This document shows, one piece after another, positions 25,469-33,905 of a stretch of 44,391 nt of DNA. The first letter of the stretch is position 1; each line of letters begins with the position of its first letter. A model generated the notes under the pieces. It was given only the letters and a program-made list of their open reading frames with translations, was not told where the DNA came from and made no database searches. Both the position numbers and the translations under genes were made by a program. Source of the DNA: an uncultured Clostridia bacterium (lineage in GTDB: Bacteria; Bacillota; Clostridia; Peptostreptococcales; Anaerovoracaceae); assembly GCA_938009115.1 (NCBI GenBank), contig CALLHZ010000080.1, positions 1 to 44,391 on the forward strand. The letters run 5' to 3'.

Positions 25469-26275
25469 CTACTCTTGGCTCATTTCCCGGGACCGTTCCG
25501 CAGCTGCGTGGACAGCTTCTGCGACGCAGCGTTCAAATCCGTTCTCCTGCAATTTATGGACCGCTTCGATAGTCGTCCCGTTGGGAGAACAGACGGCGAC
25601 CCGCAGCGAAACAGGATCGGATCCGCTTTCCATGACCATCTTTGCCGCCCCCATCACAGACTGGGCTGCAAAAACGAGAGCATCTTCGTAACGGAGGCCT
25701 TCCGCCTCGCTGGCCTTTGCAATGGCGTCGATGAACATATAGGCGTACGCGGGGCTGCTTCCACTGGCCCCGATCACCGCATGGACCTTCTCCTCGTCAT
25801 CGATTTCGATGGCTTTTCCGAAGGATGACAGCAATTCCATAACAGACTCGAACACGGAAGGCTCTACCTTTCTGTTTTTCCATACCGCGGTCATCCCCGC
25901 CAGAACGCCGGCCGGCGTATTAGGCATGATCCGGATGATGGGTGTATCGCTTCCCAGGACGCTCTCCACCCGCTGGATCGTGATTCCCGCCGCAATGGTC
26001 ATGATAGTCTTCCCTGCAAGATCGCAGGCAGCGATCAGAGGCAGCACGTCATCATAATGATAGGGTTTCACAGCGATGATGGTCAAATCAGCTTCTTGAA
26101 CGACCTGCGCCACCGATGCTGCGATGACAGCGCCTGTCAGCGATTGAAGGGTTTTGGCGGCGTCTGCATTCAGGTCATATATGAAACAGTTCCCTGCTTG
26201 GTCAGGATGCGCGCCGGTGTAGCCCCGAAGGATGGCGCCTCCCATATTTCCGGTTCCGATCATTCCGATTTTCAT
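25469..26275 (-). CDS. proC: Pyrroline-5-carboxylate reductase, 268 aa
   Basis: Reduces 1-pyrroline-5-carboxylate to proline with NAD(P)H. The N-terminal dinucleotide fold is KIGMIGTGNMGGAIL, IRIMPNTPAGV is the conserved central motif, and GASGSSPAYAYMFIDAIAKASE leads into the dimerisation helix region. The ATG at 26275 has AAAGGAGAATGAATTG in front; the TTG immediately before it would add one residue. It is adjacent to proB, while proA lies 8.6 kb away on the other strand. Confidence 0.96.
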   Translation of the reverse strand: MKIGMIGTGNMGGAILRGYTGAHPDQAGNCFIYDLNADAAKTLQSLTGAVIAASVAQVVQEADLTIIAVKPYHYDDVLPLIAACDLAGKTIMTIAAGITIQRVESVLGSDTPIIRIMPNTPAGVLAGMTAVWKNRKVEPSVFESVMELLSSFGKAIEIDDEEKVHAVIGASGSSPAYAYMFIDAIAKASEAEGLRYEDALVFAAQSVMGAAKMVMESGSDPVSLRVAVCSPNGTTIEAVHKLQENGFERCVAEAVHAAAERSREMSQE

Positions 26276-26302
26276 CAATTCATTCTCCTTTTCCGTGTCG
26301 TT

Positions 26303-27100
26303 TTATTCAGGAATAAAAACAGTCGCTTTCTCTTTTCCTTCCAGCACGCTTATAATGATATTCTCTTTGAACCCGTTCATGATCGCCATGGGGATCCCCA
26401 CTTTGTTGACGATCCGGGCCGCAGAAAGCTTCGTTGTAATACCGCCGGTTCCAAAATCATTGGTTTTGCCGATCTGAATGGTCGATTCCACATCATCGAT
26501 GTCGCGGATCACTTCGATCAGCTTTGCGTCTGGATACTCCTTCGGATTCTTGTCATACACACCGTCGATATCCGACAAAAGGATCAGAAGATCCGCGCCC
26601 CAAAGGCTTGCGGTCAGCGCGCTGAGTGTATCGTTGTCGCCGATCTTGATCTCATCCACCGTGACGCTGTCGTTTTCATTGATGATAGGGACAACGCCCT
26701 CGTCCACCAGCGTGAACAACGTATTTCGGATATGCAGATTTCTGCTCTGGTTGCCAAAATCGTCATTACAGAGAAGCATCTGGCCCACGTGGCGGCCATA
26801 TTCTTTAAAAAGTTCCTTATAGGCCATCATCAGCTCCACCTGGCCGATCGCGCACAATGCCTGCTTGTAATTCATGTCGCTTTTGCGCTTCCATTTGTTA
26901 ATGGCGGCCGTCCCGCAAACGCCGGCGCCGGACGTGACGATCAGGATCTGCTTTCCCTGGTCCATAAAGCCCACCAGCTGCTCCACCAGATTGTGGAGGC
27001 GTTTGTAGTTGACCTGTCCTTTTTCTGTGGACAAAGTATTGCTTCCGATCTTGACCACGATCTTACGGCTGTCCCGGATGAGCGCTGCTGCATCTGTCAT
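26303..27100 (-). CDS. proB: Glutamate 5-kinase without PUA domain, 265 aa
   Basis: Phosphorylates glutamate in the first step of proline synthesis. The amino acid kinase fold is complete: IVVKIGSNTLS, LIVTSGAGVCG, IINENDSV, GDNDTLSALTA and GTGGITTKLSAA. The protein ends after this domain, about 100 residues shorter than the E. coli type because the C-terminal PUA domain is absent, as in some other Firmicutes. It lies between purB and proC with gaps of 23 and 27 bases. Confidence 0.95.
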   Translation of the reverse strand: MTDAAALIRDSRKIVVKIGSNTLSTEKGQVNYKRLHNLVEQLVGFMDQGKQILIVTSGAGVCGTAAINKWKRKSDMNYKQALCAIGQVELMMAYKELFKEYGRHVGQMLLCNDDFGNQSRNLHIRNTLFTLVDEGVVPIINENDSVTVDEIKIGDNDTLSALTASLWGADLLILLSDIDGVYDKNPKEYPDAKLIEVIRDIDDVESTIQIGKTNDFGTGGITTKLSAARIVNKVGIPMAIMNGFKENIIISVLEGKEKATVFIPE

Positions 27101-27123
27101 GATTGCCCTGCCTTTTCTGATAC

Positions 27124-28557
27124 TTATACGTTCAACTCAACGCTTTCGCCCATCATGCCCTCATATTGGGCGAAAATTTCCTTCAAAAATGTTTCAATAA
27201 ATTCTTCAGTCTGCTCCGCTGCTCTGCCTGTATATCGGTCCGGATCCAGGAGGGCTTCCAGTTCTTTGCCGTCCAGGCCGAATGCCGGATCCTGGGCGAT
27301 GTAGGACAAGAGCTCGTTTTCTTCTCCTTCGTCCTTGACCCGTCCTGCCGCTTTCCGGGACAAGACACGAATCTTTTCGTGAAGGTCCTGGCGATCCCCT
27401 CCGCGCTTCACCGCTTCCATCAGAATATTTTCCGTGGTCATAAAGGGCATCTCTTCACGAAGATGGCGCCGAATCACGTTCCGGTGCACCACAAGTCCTT
27501 TTGTGATGTTGCAGCAAATGCGCAGGCAGGCGTCGATCCCTAAAAATCCTTCCGGCAGCGCCATACGCCGATTGGCCGAGTCGTCCAGGGTACGTTCAAA
27601 CCACTGACTGCCGGCAGTCATGGCGCCGTTGTCCGAAAGGCATATCACATAACGGGCGATCGATGCGGCCCGTTCGGAGCGCATGGGATTGCGCTTGTAG
27701 GCCATTGCTGAAGATCCCACCTGATTCTTTTCGAAGGGTTCCTCGATTTCTTTCAAATGCGCCAGCAACCGCAGATCGTTGGTCATTTTCGAAACACTCT
27801 GGCCGATGCCGGACAGGGCTGAAAGGATCGAATAGTCGATTTTCCGGGTATAGGTCTGGCCGGACAGCGGGATGCTCTTCTCAAATCCCATCTTACTGCA
27901 CACCAACGCGTCCAACTTTCTGACTTTTTCGTGATCTCCCTCGAAAAGGTCCAGAAAAGAAGCCTGGGTGCCTGTCGTTCCTTTGACGCCCCGCATGGGC
28001 AGCGTGCGCTCCAGGCGATCGATCTCCAGATAGTCGAAATAGAAATCCTGGAGCCACAAGGCAGCCCTTTTCCCTACCGTGGTGAGTTGGGCAGCCTGGA
28101 AATGCGTGTATCCCAACGTCGGGACGTTCTTGTATTCCATCGCAAAATCAGCCAGGTGCATCATCAGCTGGACCAATTGAAGCCGGATCATCTGCAACGC
28201 CCGGCGCATCACGATCAAATCTCCGTTGTCGCCGACATAGGCGCTTGTGGCGCCCAGGTGAATAATGGGCTTTGCCTTGGGGCATTGCAGTCCGTAAGCG
28301 TACACGTGGGACATCACGTCATGGCGGATCTCTTTTTCTTTCTTTTCGGCATCTTCGTAATTGATGTTGCCTTCGCTGGCCTTCATTTCGTCGATTTGCT
28401 CGGCACGAATAGGAAGTCCAAGCTCCATCTGGGCTTCAGCCAGAGCGATCCACAGTCTGCGCCATACGGTAAATTTCACGTCCTCGGAAAAGAGCCGTTT
28501 CATCTCCGTTCCGGCGTAGCGGGTCATGAGCGGGTGATCGTATTCTGCGTGGTTCAT
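27124..28557 (-). CDS. purB: Adenylosuccinate lyase, 477 aa
   Basis: Fumarase/aspartase-superfamily enzyme that cleaves adenylosuccinate and SAICAR in purine synthesis. The superfamily signature is GSSAMAYKRNPMRSE (about 285-299); other conserved stretches are HDVMSHVYAY, HLGATSAYVGDN and TLGYTHFQAAQLTT. Length and C-terminal domain (ending near the DPDRYTGRA region) match the long eukaryote-like PurB type seen in many Clostridia. AAGGAGAATCTGG precedes the ATG. It follows an amidohydrolase gene by 24 bases in the same operon run. Confidence 0.96.
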   Translation of the reverse strand: MNHAEYDHPLMTRYAGTEMKRLFSEDVKFTVWRRLWIALAEAQMELGLPIRAEQIDEMKASEGNINYEDAEKKEKEIRHDVMSHVYAYGLQCPKAKPIIHLGATSAYVGDNGDLIVMRRALQMIRLQLVQLMMHLADFAMEYKNVPTLGYTHFQAAQLTTVGKRAALWLQDFYFDYLEIDRLERTLPMRGVKGTTGTQASFLDLFEGDHEKVRKLDALVCSKMGFEKSIPLSGQTYTRKIDYSILSALSGIGQSVSKMTNDLRLLAHLKEIEEPFEKNQVGSSAMAYKRNPMRSERAASIARYVICLSDNGAMTAGSQWFERTLDDSANRRMALPEGFLGIDACLRICCNITKGLVVHRNVIRRHLREEMPFMTTENILMEAVKRGGDRQDLHEKIRVLSRKAAGRVKDEGEENELLSYIAQDPAFGLDGKELEALLDPDRYTGRAAEQTEEFIETFLKEIFAQYEGMMGESVELNV

Positions 28558-28581
28558 CCAGATTCTCCTTGTTCTGCCGGA

Positions 28582-30231
28582 TCAGGCAGAATATACTTCC
28601 TGGCCGGCAAGATAGGTTTTCAGCACCTTTACATTCAACACATCCTCCGCGGGCCGCTGAAACAAATCCCTGTCAATGACGATCATATCGGCAAATTTCC
28701 CCAAGGTCAACGTGCCTGTCAGGTCCTCCTGGCAGATGGCGTAAGGAATATTCTTTGAAAACATGCAAACGGCTTCGTAGAGGGGAATTTTCTCCTGAGG
28801 ATTCCATCCGCCTTCCGGCGTGCCGTCCAGATCCTGCCTTGTGGCGGCGGCATAAATGCCCGGCCAGGGACTGATGCTCTCGACAGGCGCATCAGAGCTG
28901 CCTGTAAGAATAAATCCCATATCGAGCAGCGTTGCGATCATATGCCCGTATTTCGCCCGGTCTTTACCAACCCGCTGCTCCATCCAGTGCATGTCCGTGC
29001 ACATGGAGACAGGCTGAAGATCAAAAATCAGCGGCAATCCCTTCATCCTGCGGATTACATCATCATTGAGGAGCTGTGCGTGAATCAAACGGAACGGCGG
29101 GAGTTGATTCAACTCATCCTGTGTCATCCCGTCCGCTCGGCAGCGCGCCAGCGTATACTCGATAGCCTGAAGGACCGCATCCGTGCCTGCGTCGCCGATA
29201 CAGTGGATGGCCGGCTGAAGGCCCTTCCGATAAGCCTGATACGTCTTTTCGTTCAGGTCGGGCTGTTCGATCACAAAAAGGCCTTTGGTGTCCGGTGCAT
29301 CATCATAGGGTTCAAACAATGCAGCAGAACGAGCCCCCAGAGAGCCGTCCACAAATATTTTAAACGAACCGTACTGGACTTTCCGGTTGGGATCTCGACG
29401 CTGTTCTTCGGTTAGAACCTGAGGCTCGAAAGGTTCGTCCAGACAAATGCTCATCCGGACAGGAAGCAGTCCTTCGCTGTCCAATTCTTCGTAGATTTTT
29501 GTGCTTTCCGAAAAATTCCATATTTTCGCTGCAAACGTATGCATCATGGTCACGCCGTAAGAAGAAACCTGATCGAAGACTTTTTTCATAAGGATGCGGC
29601 GATTGCCCGGATCCAGCAAAGGATCGGGAATGACGTCATCAAAAAGCTTGGAGGCCTGTTCTCTGAAAACACCATTCGGCGTTCCGTCCGCCTCCAGTTC
29701 CACAAGTCCGCCGGTACCGAACACATAGCCCGCGGGGATTCCGGTCTGTTCCACAGCCAACGTGTTTCCAACAGCCGCATGGAGGCAAACCCGCTTGATC
29801 ACGATGGGATGCCGCGTACTGGCCAGATCCAGATCCTGCCGTGTAGGCAGGCGATCATCGGAATCGGCCCATTTCGACTGATCGAAATTGGACCCTTTGA
29901 TCCAGGTTCCTTCCGGTGTTTCTTTGGCTCGCCGGCGAAGCCGGCTGATAGCCTCAGCCTTGGTCTTGCAGCCCAGGAGATCCACCGTGGTCAAAGCTTG
30001 GCAAGTGGCATAAAAATGCACGTGGGAATCACCCATCCCGGGCAGCATGGTCCGTCCCTGAAGGTCGATTCGTTCGCCGGCCTCAAAAAGAGATTCTGCC
30101 TCGGCATTCGTTCCGGTGTAAACAATGATGCCGGCGTCTATGCCCAACGATTCATAGCAAACGCCTTCTGCTTCCAGGGAATAGATCCGGCCGTTCACGA
30201 ACAGTTTGTCGATTTTTCGCTTCATATCCAA
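28582..30231 (-). CDS. YtcJ-like metal-dependent amidohydrolase, copy A, 549 aa
   Basis: Amidohydrolase family 3 member of the YtcJ type. The composite beta domain starts the protein (INDKLFVNGRIYSLE-like N-terminus), GMGDSHVHFYA gives the HxH metal ligands, YGSFKIFVDGSLGARSAAL holds the likely bridging lysine, RLIHAQLL and CIGDAG the further histidines, and GSSDAPVESISPWPGIYAA the catalytic Asp. The C-terminus LGKFADMIVIDRDLF closes the beta domain. It has no signal peptide, so it is cytoplasmic. It is a tandem paralogue of the gene at 30293-31936. YtcJ-type enzymes hydrolyse amides or cyclic amides and the substrate is generally unknown. Confidence 0.88.
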   Translation of the reverse strand: MDMKRKIDKLFVNGRIYSLEAEGVCYESLGIDAGIIVYTGTNAEAESLFEAGERIDLQGRTMLPGMGDSHVHFYATCQALTTVDLLGCKTKAEAISRLRRRAKETPEGTWIKGSNFDQSKWADSDDRLPTRQDLDLASTRHPIVIKRVCLHAAVGNTLAVEQTGIPAGYVFGTGGLVELEADGTPNGVFREQASKLFDDVIPDPLLDPGNRRILMKKVFDQVSSYGVTMMHTFAAKIWNFSESTKIYEELDSEGLLPVRMSICLDEPFEPQVLTEEQRRDPNRKVQYGSFKIFVDGSLGARSAALFEPYDDAPDTKGLFVIEQPDLNEKTYQAYRKGLQPAIHCIGDAGTDAVLQAIEYTLARCRADGMTQDELNQLPPFRLIHAQLLNDDVIRRMKGLPLIFDLQPVSMCTDMHWMEQRVGKDRAKYGHMIATLLDMGFILTGSSDAPVESISPWPGIYAAATRQDLDGTPEGGWNPQEKIPLYEAVCMFSKNIPYAICQEDLTGTLTLGKFADMIVIDRDLFQRPAEDVLNVKVLKTYLAGQEVYSA

Positions 30232-30243
30232 CTCTCTTTGATC

Positions 30244-30274
30244 AAAACGCGGCAGGCAGCATACTGCCTGCCGC
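30244..30274 (-). terminator. Hairpin terminator between the two amidohydrolase genes
   Basis: A perfect 11-bp GC-rich stem (GCGGCAGGCAG at 30249-30259, complement 30264-30274) with a 4-base loop is followed leftward by GTTTTG. It begins 19 bases after the stop of copy B. The T tract is short, so read-through into copy A and the purB-proB-proC genes is likely. Confidence 0.7.
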
Positions 30275-30292
30275 AGAAGATAAACACTTTAA

Positions 30293-31936
30293 TTATGCAC
30301 TGTATACCTCGTCACCGGCAAGGTAGGTTTTTAAAACCCTGACGTTGAGAATATCATTCGCATCTCCTTGGAACAAGTCTCTGTCGATCACGATCATATC
30401 GGCAAACTTTCCTGTTTCCAGGGTGCCCATATAATCCTGTTCGCCGTTGGCGTAAGGCACGTTCTTGGAGAACATGCAATAGGCTTCATAAATGGATACG
30501 AGCTCTTCGGGATACCAGCCGCCCTTGGGTGTACCGTCCAAGTCCTGCCGGGTCGCAGCTGCATAAATGCCGATCCAGGGATTGAAGCTTTCCACCGGGC
30601 AATCGGAGCCGCCGCAGCAAATGAATCCGTTGTCGATGTAACGTTTCCACGTATAAGAATCCTTGATTCGATCCGGTCCCAGCCGCTGCTCGATCCAATG
30701 GAGATCGGTGCAAAGGAATACCGGCTGGATGTCGAATATGACCGGAAGCTTCTTGAGTCTGGCCAGCTGTTCTTCGCTGCAAAGCTGTACGTGGATCAAC
30801 CGGAACGGAAGCCGGGCAGCGATATCGGCCTCGGACCACCCTTCTTTCCTGCAGCGATCCAGTGTATATTCAATGGCAAGTATCGCAGCTTCCAGTCCGC
30901 CGTCACCGATACAGTGGGTGGCAGGCTGCAAACCGTTCACATAAGCCGTGTAAGTTTTTTCGTTCAGATCTTCCTGATCGATGACCATGATCCCCTTCGT
31001 GGAAGGATCGTCACTGTACGGCTCCATCAATGCCGCCGAACGGGCGCCGAAGGAACCGTCGGTAAAGATTTTGAATGTTCCATACTGAACCTTTCTGTAT
31101 GGGTCGTTCTTCTCTGCATCGGTCAGAGGAGGTTTCTCATACATCTCGTCCAGGCAGATGCTCATGCGAACAGGCAGCAAACCCTTTCTGTCGAGATCCT
31201 GGTAGGTTTCCAAATCTTCGCTGAAATTCCAGATCGCCGCGGCATAGGTGTGAAACATGGTAATGCCCAGCGCGGATGCTTCCTTGAGCACCTGAGACAT
31301 CAGCTTAGCCTTGACTTCCTTGTCCAGCAGGGGATCGGGTACGATATCATCAAAAATTTTGGAAGCTTGTTCTCTGAAAATACCATTGGGGGATCCGTCT
31401 TCATTCAATTCCACCAGGCCGCCGGTACCGAAAACATAGCCGTTTCCGATCTTGGCTTCCTGCATCGCCGGCGTATTTGCAACGACGGCGTGGAGGCAGC
31501 AGCGCTTGATCACCATGGGATGATCGGTGGTGATCTCGTCCAGCTCTATGTTGGTGGGAATCTGATCTTCCGTATCCTTCCATTTGGACTGGTCGAAGTT
31601 GGAACCCTTGATCCACATACCCTTTGGGGTTTCTTCCGCTTTTTTCCGAAGCCGCTCAAATGCCTCCTTGCGGGTCGTGCACCCGGCCAGGTCTACCGTG
31701 GTGAGCGTCTGACAATAAGCATAGAAATGCAAGTGGGAATCGCCCACGGAAGGCAGCAAAACCTTTCCCTGCAGATCGATGGTCTCCTTGCCTTCGTACT
31801 TGCTTTCAGCCTCCGCGGCGGATCCGGTGAACACGATCTTTCCTTTGTCCACGCCCAGGGCTTCCACAGTCATTCCTTCTTTTTCGAGGGTGTAAATGGT
31901 GCCGTTCTTAAACAGTTTGTCGATTGCTTGCTTCAT
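30293..31936 (-). CDS. YtcJ-like metal-dependent amidohydrolase, copy B, 547 aa
   Basis: Paralogue of the downstream copy A with the same architecture: beta-domain N-terminus (DKLFKNGTIYTLEKEG), HxH in VGDSHLHFYAYC, Lys in YGTFKIFTDGSFGARSAAL, His in RLIHVQLC and CIGDGG, Asp in GGSDCPVESFNPWIGIYAA, and a closing KFADMIVIDRDLF. GATAAGGAGAACAAAAATAACC precedes the ATG. It follows the M20 peptidase gene by 45 bases, so an M20 peptidase and an amide hydrolase may share a peptide or amide degradation task (inference). Confidence 0.88.
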   Translation of the reverse strand: MKQAIDKLFKNGTIYTLEKEGMTVEALGVDKGKIVFTGSAAEAESKYEGKETIDLQGKVLLPSVGDSHLHFYAYCQTLTTVDLAGCTTRKEAFERLRKKAEETPKGMWIKGSNFDQSKWKDTEDQIPTNIELDEITTDHPMVIKRCCLHAVVANTPAMQEAKIGNGYVFGTGGLVELNEDGSPNGIFREQASKIFDDIVPDPLLDKEVKAKLMSQVLKEASALGITMFHTYAAAIWNFSEDLETYQDLDRKGLLPVRMSICLDEMYEKPPLTDAEKNDPYRKVQYGTFKIFTDGSFGARSAALMEPYSDDPSTKGIMVIDQEDLNEKTYTAYVNGLQPATHCIGDGGLEAAILAIEYTLDRCRKEGWSEADIAARLPFRLIHVQLCSEEQLARLKKLPVIFDIQPVFLCTDLHWIEQRLGPDRIKDSYTWKRYIDNGFICCGGSDCPVESFNPWIGIYAAATRQDLDGTPKGGWYPEELVSIYEAYCMFSKNVPYANGEQDYMGTLETGKFADMIVIDRDLFQGDANDILNVRVLKTYLAGDEVYSA

Positions 31937-31981
31937 GGTTATTTTTGTTCTCCTTATCTTTGTCCTGTTTCGGACGATTTG

Positions 31982-33622
31982 CTATTTGAATAAATTGATG
32001 ATCGTACGATAAAGAAGCTCCGGGGCCACATGGAAGGTATACTTCTTTTCGATACGCTCTGTGAACTTGTGGGCATCCTTGCCAAAGGCGCCGATATCCA
32101 GCACCGGCAGATTCAGTGCCCGGATCTCGTCGAAGGGCAGATCATAAGTGATCCCGTATCCCGGCATGTTCTCCTGGAACGTTTCCACGACTCCTTCTTC
32201 TTCCGGCACAGCGCCGTAGCTGAGGTCGGAAATGTAGGGGAAGAACTTCTTGAACCCAAGCTGATAATCGGATTTTGTCTCCTGGACAGCAGCTTCCACG
32301 GCTTCCAGCAGCGCTTTTTCCTTCGGCAGCTTTCCCTCTACGAAAACGTGGGGATAATACGGCTGCGAAAAATAGACGATGACCACCGGATTCTTGTCCG
32401 ACCAGAGATTGTGGACAAATTCAACGATTCGCGTGCTGCGGTCTCTGGAATCCATCTCTTCGCCCATCAGCGCGCGGGCTTTCTCCCGGACCATTTCGTC
32501 CAGGCCGGGCACTTCTTTGCGGACGGCGGCACACAGCTGGTCAAAAGACATGACCCGGGGGACCCAGGGCAGAGGCTTGTATTCCCGCTTTGCCATTTCA
32601 CAAAACTTCTTGTATCTGGCATTCAGGGTGTCGACCACTTCGCGGAAGCATTCCTCACCAGCCTTGATCATTTTTTCCAGAATGACTTCCGGCGTGCTGC
32701 AATGGGTCGCATAGTTGAAAAATACGACCGCGCTCTTGGCGATCTGGACAGAATACTCCGTCTTAAGATCCCGCTGCTTAAGGGTGATGGGCGGCAGGGT
32801 CACTTCACCGTCGGCCACATCGGAAAACTCAGGATTCAGATTGATCCGTCCTGTGATAGCCGCGGCGATCTGGTTGGGATCGATGCCCTTGAAGGACTCA
32901 CCCACGTGTGTCTCTTTGCCGACGACATAAAATGTCGGCATCACTTTCCCTACCGTACCGATATAAATGTACTTATTGGGGTCTCCTTCGTATTCTTCCG
33001 TGATATAGTCGGCATCCAGCAGGGCCAAATAGTCGTATCCGCGAGCTGCCCTGATCCGGCCGAACTCACCGACACAACTCATCATGCCGGCGGAATTGCC
33101 TTCTTCATCACATACAGCCGCAAAGACCAGATTTCCTTCGAAGTTGTCGATGTCTTCGGCGATCATCTCCATGATGGCCATGATAATAGCGTCACCTGCC
33201 TTCATGTCGAACAGGCCCCTGCCGAACAAATATTCTCCGGATTCCAGGTCTGTCTTTACAGCGGGGGGCAGCTCGATTTCTTTGAATTTTTCGGTAAGTT
33301 TCAGCGGCTGATTGGCATATTCCTTTAAATTACCATAATCGGAGACACCCACGCTGTCGAGGTGGCCTATCATCAAAATGGTTTTATCCGATTTGGCCTT
33401 GCCGCCCTCCAAAATAGCGATGACGCTTTTTCTTCCCAGGGGATCGTCTTTTGCGTCTACATAATACAAATTCTGCGGATTTGCTTTGTAGTATCCCATC
33501 CCTGCGAAAATGCCGTATATTTTTTCGGCGATCTCCACTTCTCCGCGGGTCTCCACCACGCTGAGTGTGCTGGCTAAGTCAAGAGCGATCTCTTCGACTC
33601 TCCTGGCGATTCTTTCGTTCAT
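31982..33622 (-). CDS. M20-family peptidase, RocB-like, 546 aa
   Basis: Zinc metallohydrolase of the M20 family, in the long RocB (arginine utilisation) subgroup of about 545 residues. First metal histidine is in MIGHLDSVGVSD, the bridging Asp in GRGLFDMKAGDA, and the catalytic/metal acidic pair in VCDEEGNSAGM. The start is the ATG at 33622 with ACAGGAGGATGAA in front; the upstream in-frame extension is leader. The promoter TAGACA-17-TAAAAT (33706-33678) drives it. RocB is encoded with arginine degradation genes in Bacillus but its reaction is undefined; the substrate here is likewise unknown. Confidence 0.88.
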   Translation of the reverse strand: MNERIARRVEEIALDLASTLSVVETRGEVEIAEKIYGIFAGMGYYKANPQNLYYVDAKDDPLGRKSVIAILEGGKAKSDKTILMIGHLDSVGVSDYGNLKEYANQPLKLTEKFKEIELPPAVKTDLESGEYLFGRGLFDMKAGDAIIMAIMEMIAEDIDNFEGNLVFAAVCDEEGNSAGMMSCVGEFGRIRAARGYDYLALLDADYITEEYEGDPNKYIYIGTVGKVMPTFYVVGKETHVGESFKGIDPNQIAAAITGRINLNPEFSDVADGEVTLPPITLKQRDLKTEYSVQIAKSAVVFFNYATHCSTPEVILEKMIKAGEECFREVVDTLNARYKKFCEMAKREYKPLPWVPRVMSFDQLCAAVRKEVPGLDEMVREKARALMGEEMDSRDRSTRIVEFVHNLWSDKNPVVIVYFSQPYYPHVFVEGKLPKEKALLEAVEAAVQETKSDYQLGFKKFFPYISDLSYGAVPEEEGVVETFQENMPGYGITYDLPFDEIRALNLPVLDIGAFGKDAHKFTERIEKKYTFHVAPELLYRTIINLFK

Positions 33623-33677
33623 TTCATCCTCCTGTAATCTCTCTGTGCAAGTCCTGTTTCGGCTTAAACACAGGTTA

Positions 33678-33706
33678 ATTTTACTCGCCCGCACCCCTCT
33701 TGTCTA
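33678..33706 (-). promoter_or_regulatory. Promoter of the RocB-like gene
   Basis: On the minus strand TAGACA (33706-33701), exactly 17 bases, then TAAAAT (33683-33678). The predicted start is near 33671, about 50 bases before the ATG. It diverges from the rightward promoter at 33755-33783. Confidence 0.6.
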
Positions 33707-33754
33707 TGTATTCTGTCAATTCCATAAGAAATCGTTTTTTTTTGATCTTCAGCC

Positions 33755-33783
33755 TTGCATTTCCCTATAAATATTGGTATTAT
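33755..33783 (+). promoter_or_regulatory. Promoter of the orphan leader RNA / yprB operon
   Basis: TTGCAT (33755-33760), exactly 17 bases, TATTAT (33778-33783). The predicted start is about 33790. No gene begins before an intrinsic terminator at 33842-33881, so this promoter makes either a short RNA or an attenuated leader. Confidence 0.6.
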
Positions 33784-33789
33784 TCAGGT

Positions 33790-33881
33790 GTGGCTATCCC
33801 CCTGATAACCACATCAATCTCTAATCCCAATACCCCTTTTGAACAAAACAAGCTACTCCCCTGTGGCTTGTTTTGTTTTTT
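33790..33881 (+). ncRNA. Unassigned ~90-nt RNA or attenuator leader
   Basis: Bounded by the sigma-A-like promoter at 33755-33783 and a classic intrinsic terminator. Near its 5' end, TGTGGCTATC and GATAACCACA can pair (one mismatch) around CCCCCT. A pyrimidine-rich single-stranded stretch follows, then the terminator stem. There is no start codon with a ribosome binding site inside. I looked for a T-box (conserved GGTGG-ACCGCG region), expected upstream of some proline genes, and did not find one. It could be a small RNA, or a regulatory leader of yprB-proA. No known family is recognised. Confidence 0.45.
33842..33881 (+). terminator. Intrinsic terminator upstream of yprB
   Basis: A perfect 12-bp stem (AACAAAACAAGC at 33842-33853, complement 33866-33877) with a 12-base loop runs into six T residues on the plus strand. 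There is no upstream plus-strand gene for it to serve, and it ends 24 bases before the yprB start codon. Confidence 0.85.
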
Positions 33882-33905
33882 GATTTACTATGGTAAAATG
33901 ACTGC

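Noticed and set aside
26303..27100. proB considered truncated because it lacks the PUA domain
   Set aside because: The kinase domain is complete and PUA-less glutamate kinases are known in Firmicutes; the stop and next gene spacing look normal.
26057..27304. Plus-strand open frame opposite proC-proB (415 codons)
   Set aside because: It spans two well-recognised genes and their gap; no initiation signal or family features.
30368..31993. Very long open frame (541 codons) on the plus strand opposite amidohydrolase copy B
   Set aside because: It mirrors codon positions of a clear protein-coding gene, has no ribosome binding site, and its translation shows no recognisable family.
33640..33905. 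T-box riboswitch upstream of yprB-proA
   Set aside because: No T-box consensus and no specifier-like arrangement was found; only a generic terminator and one hairpin are visible.
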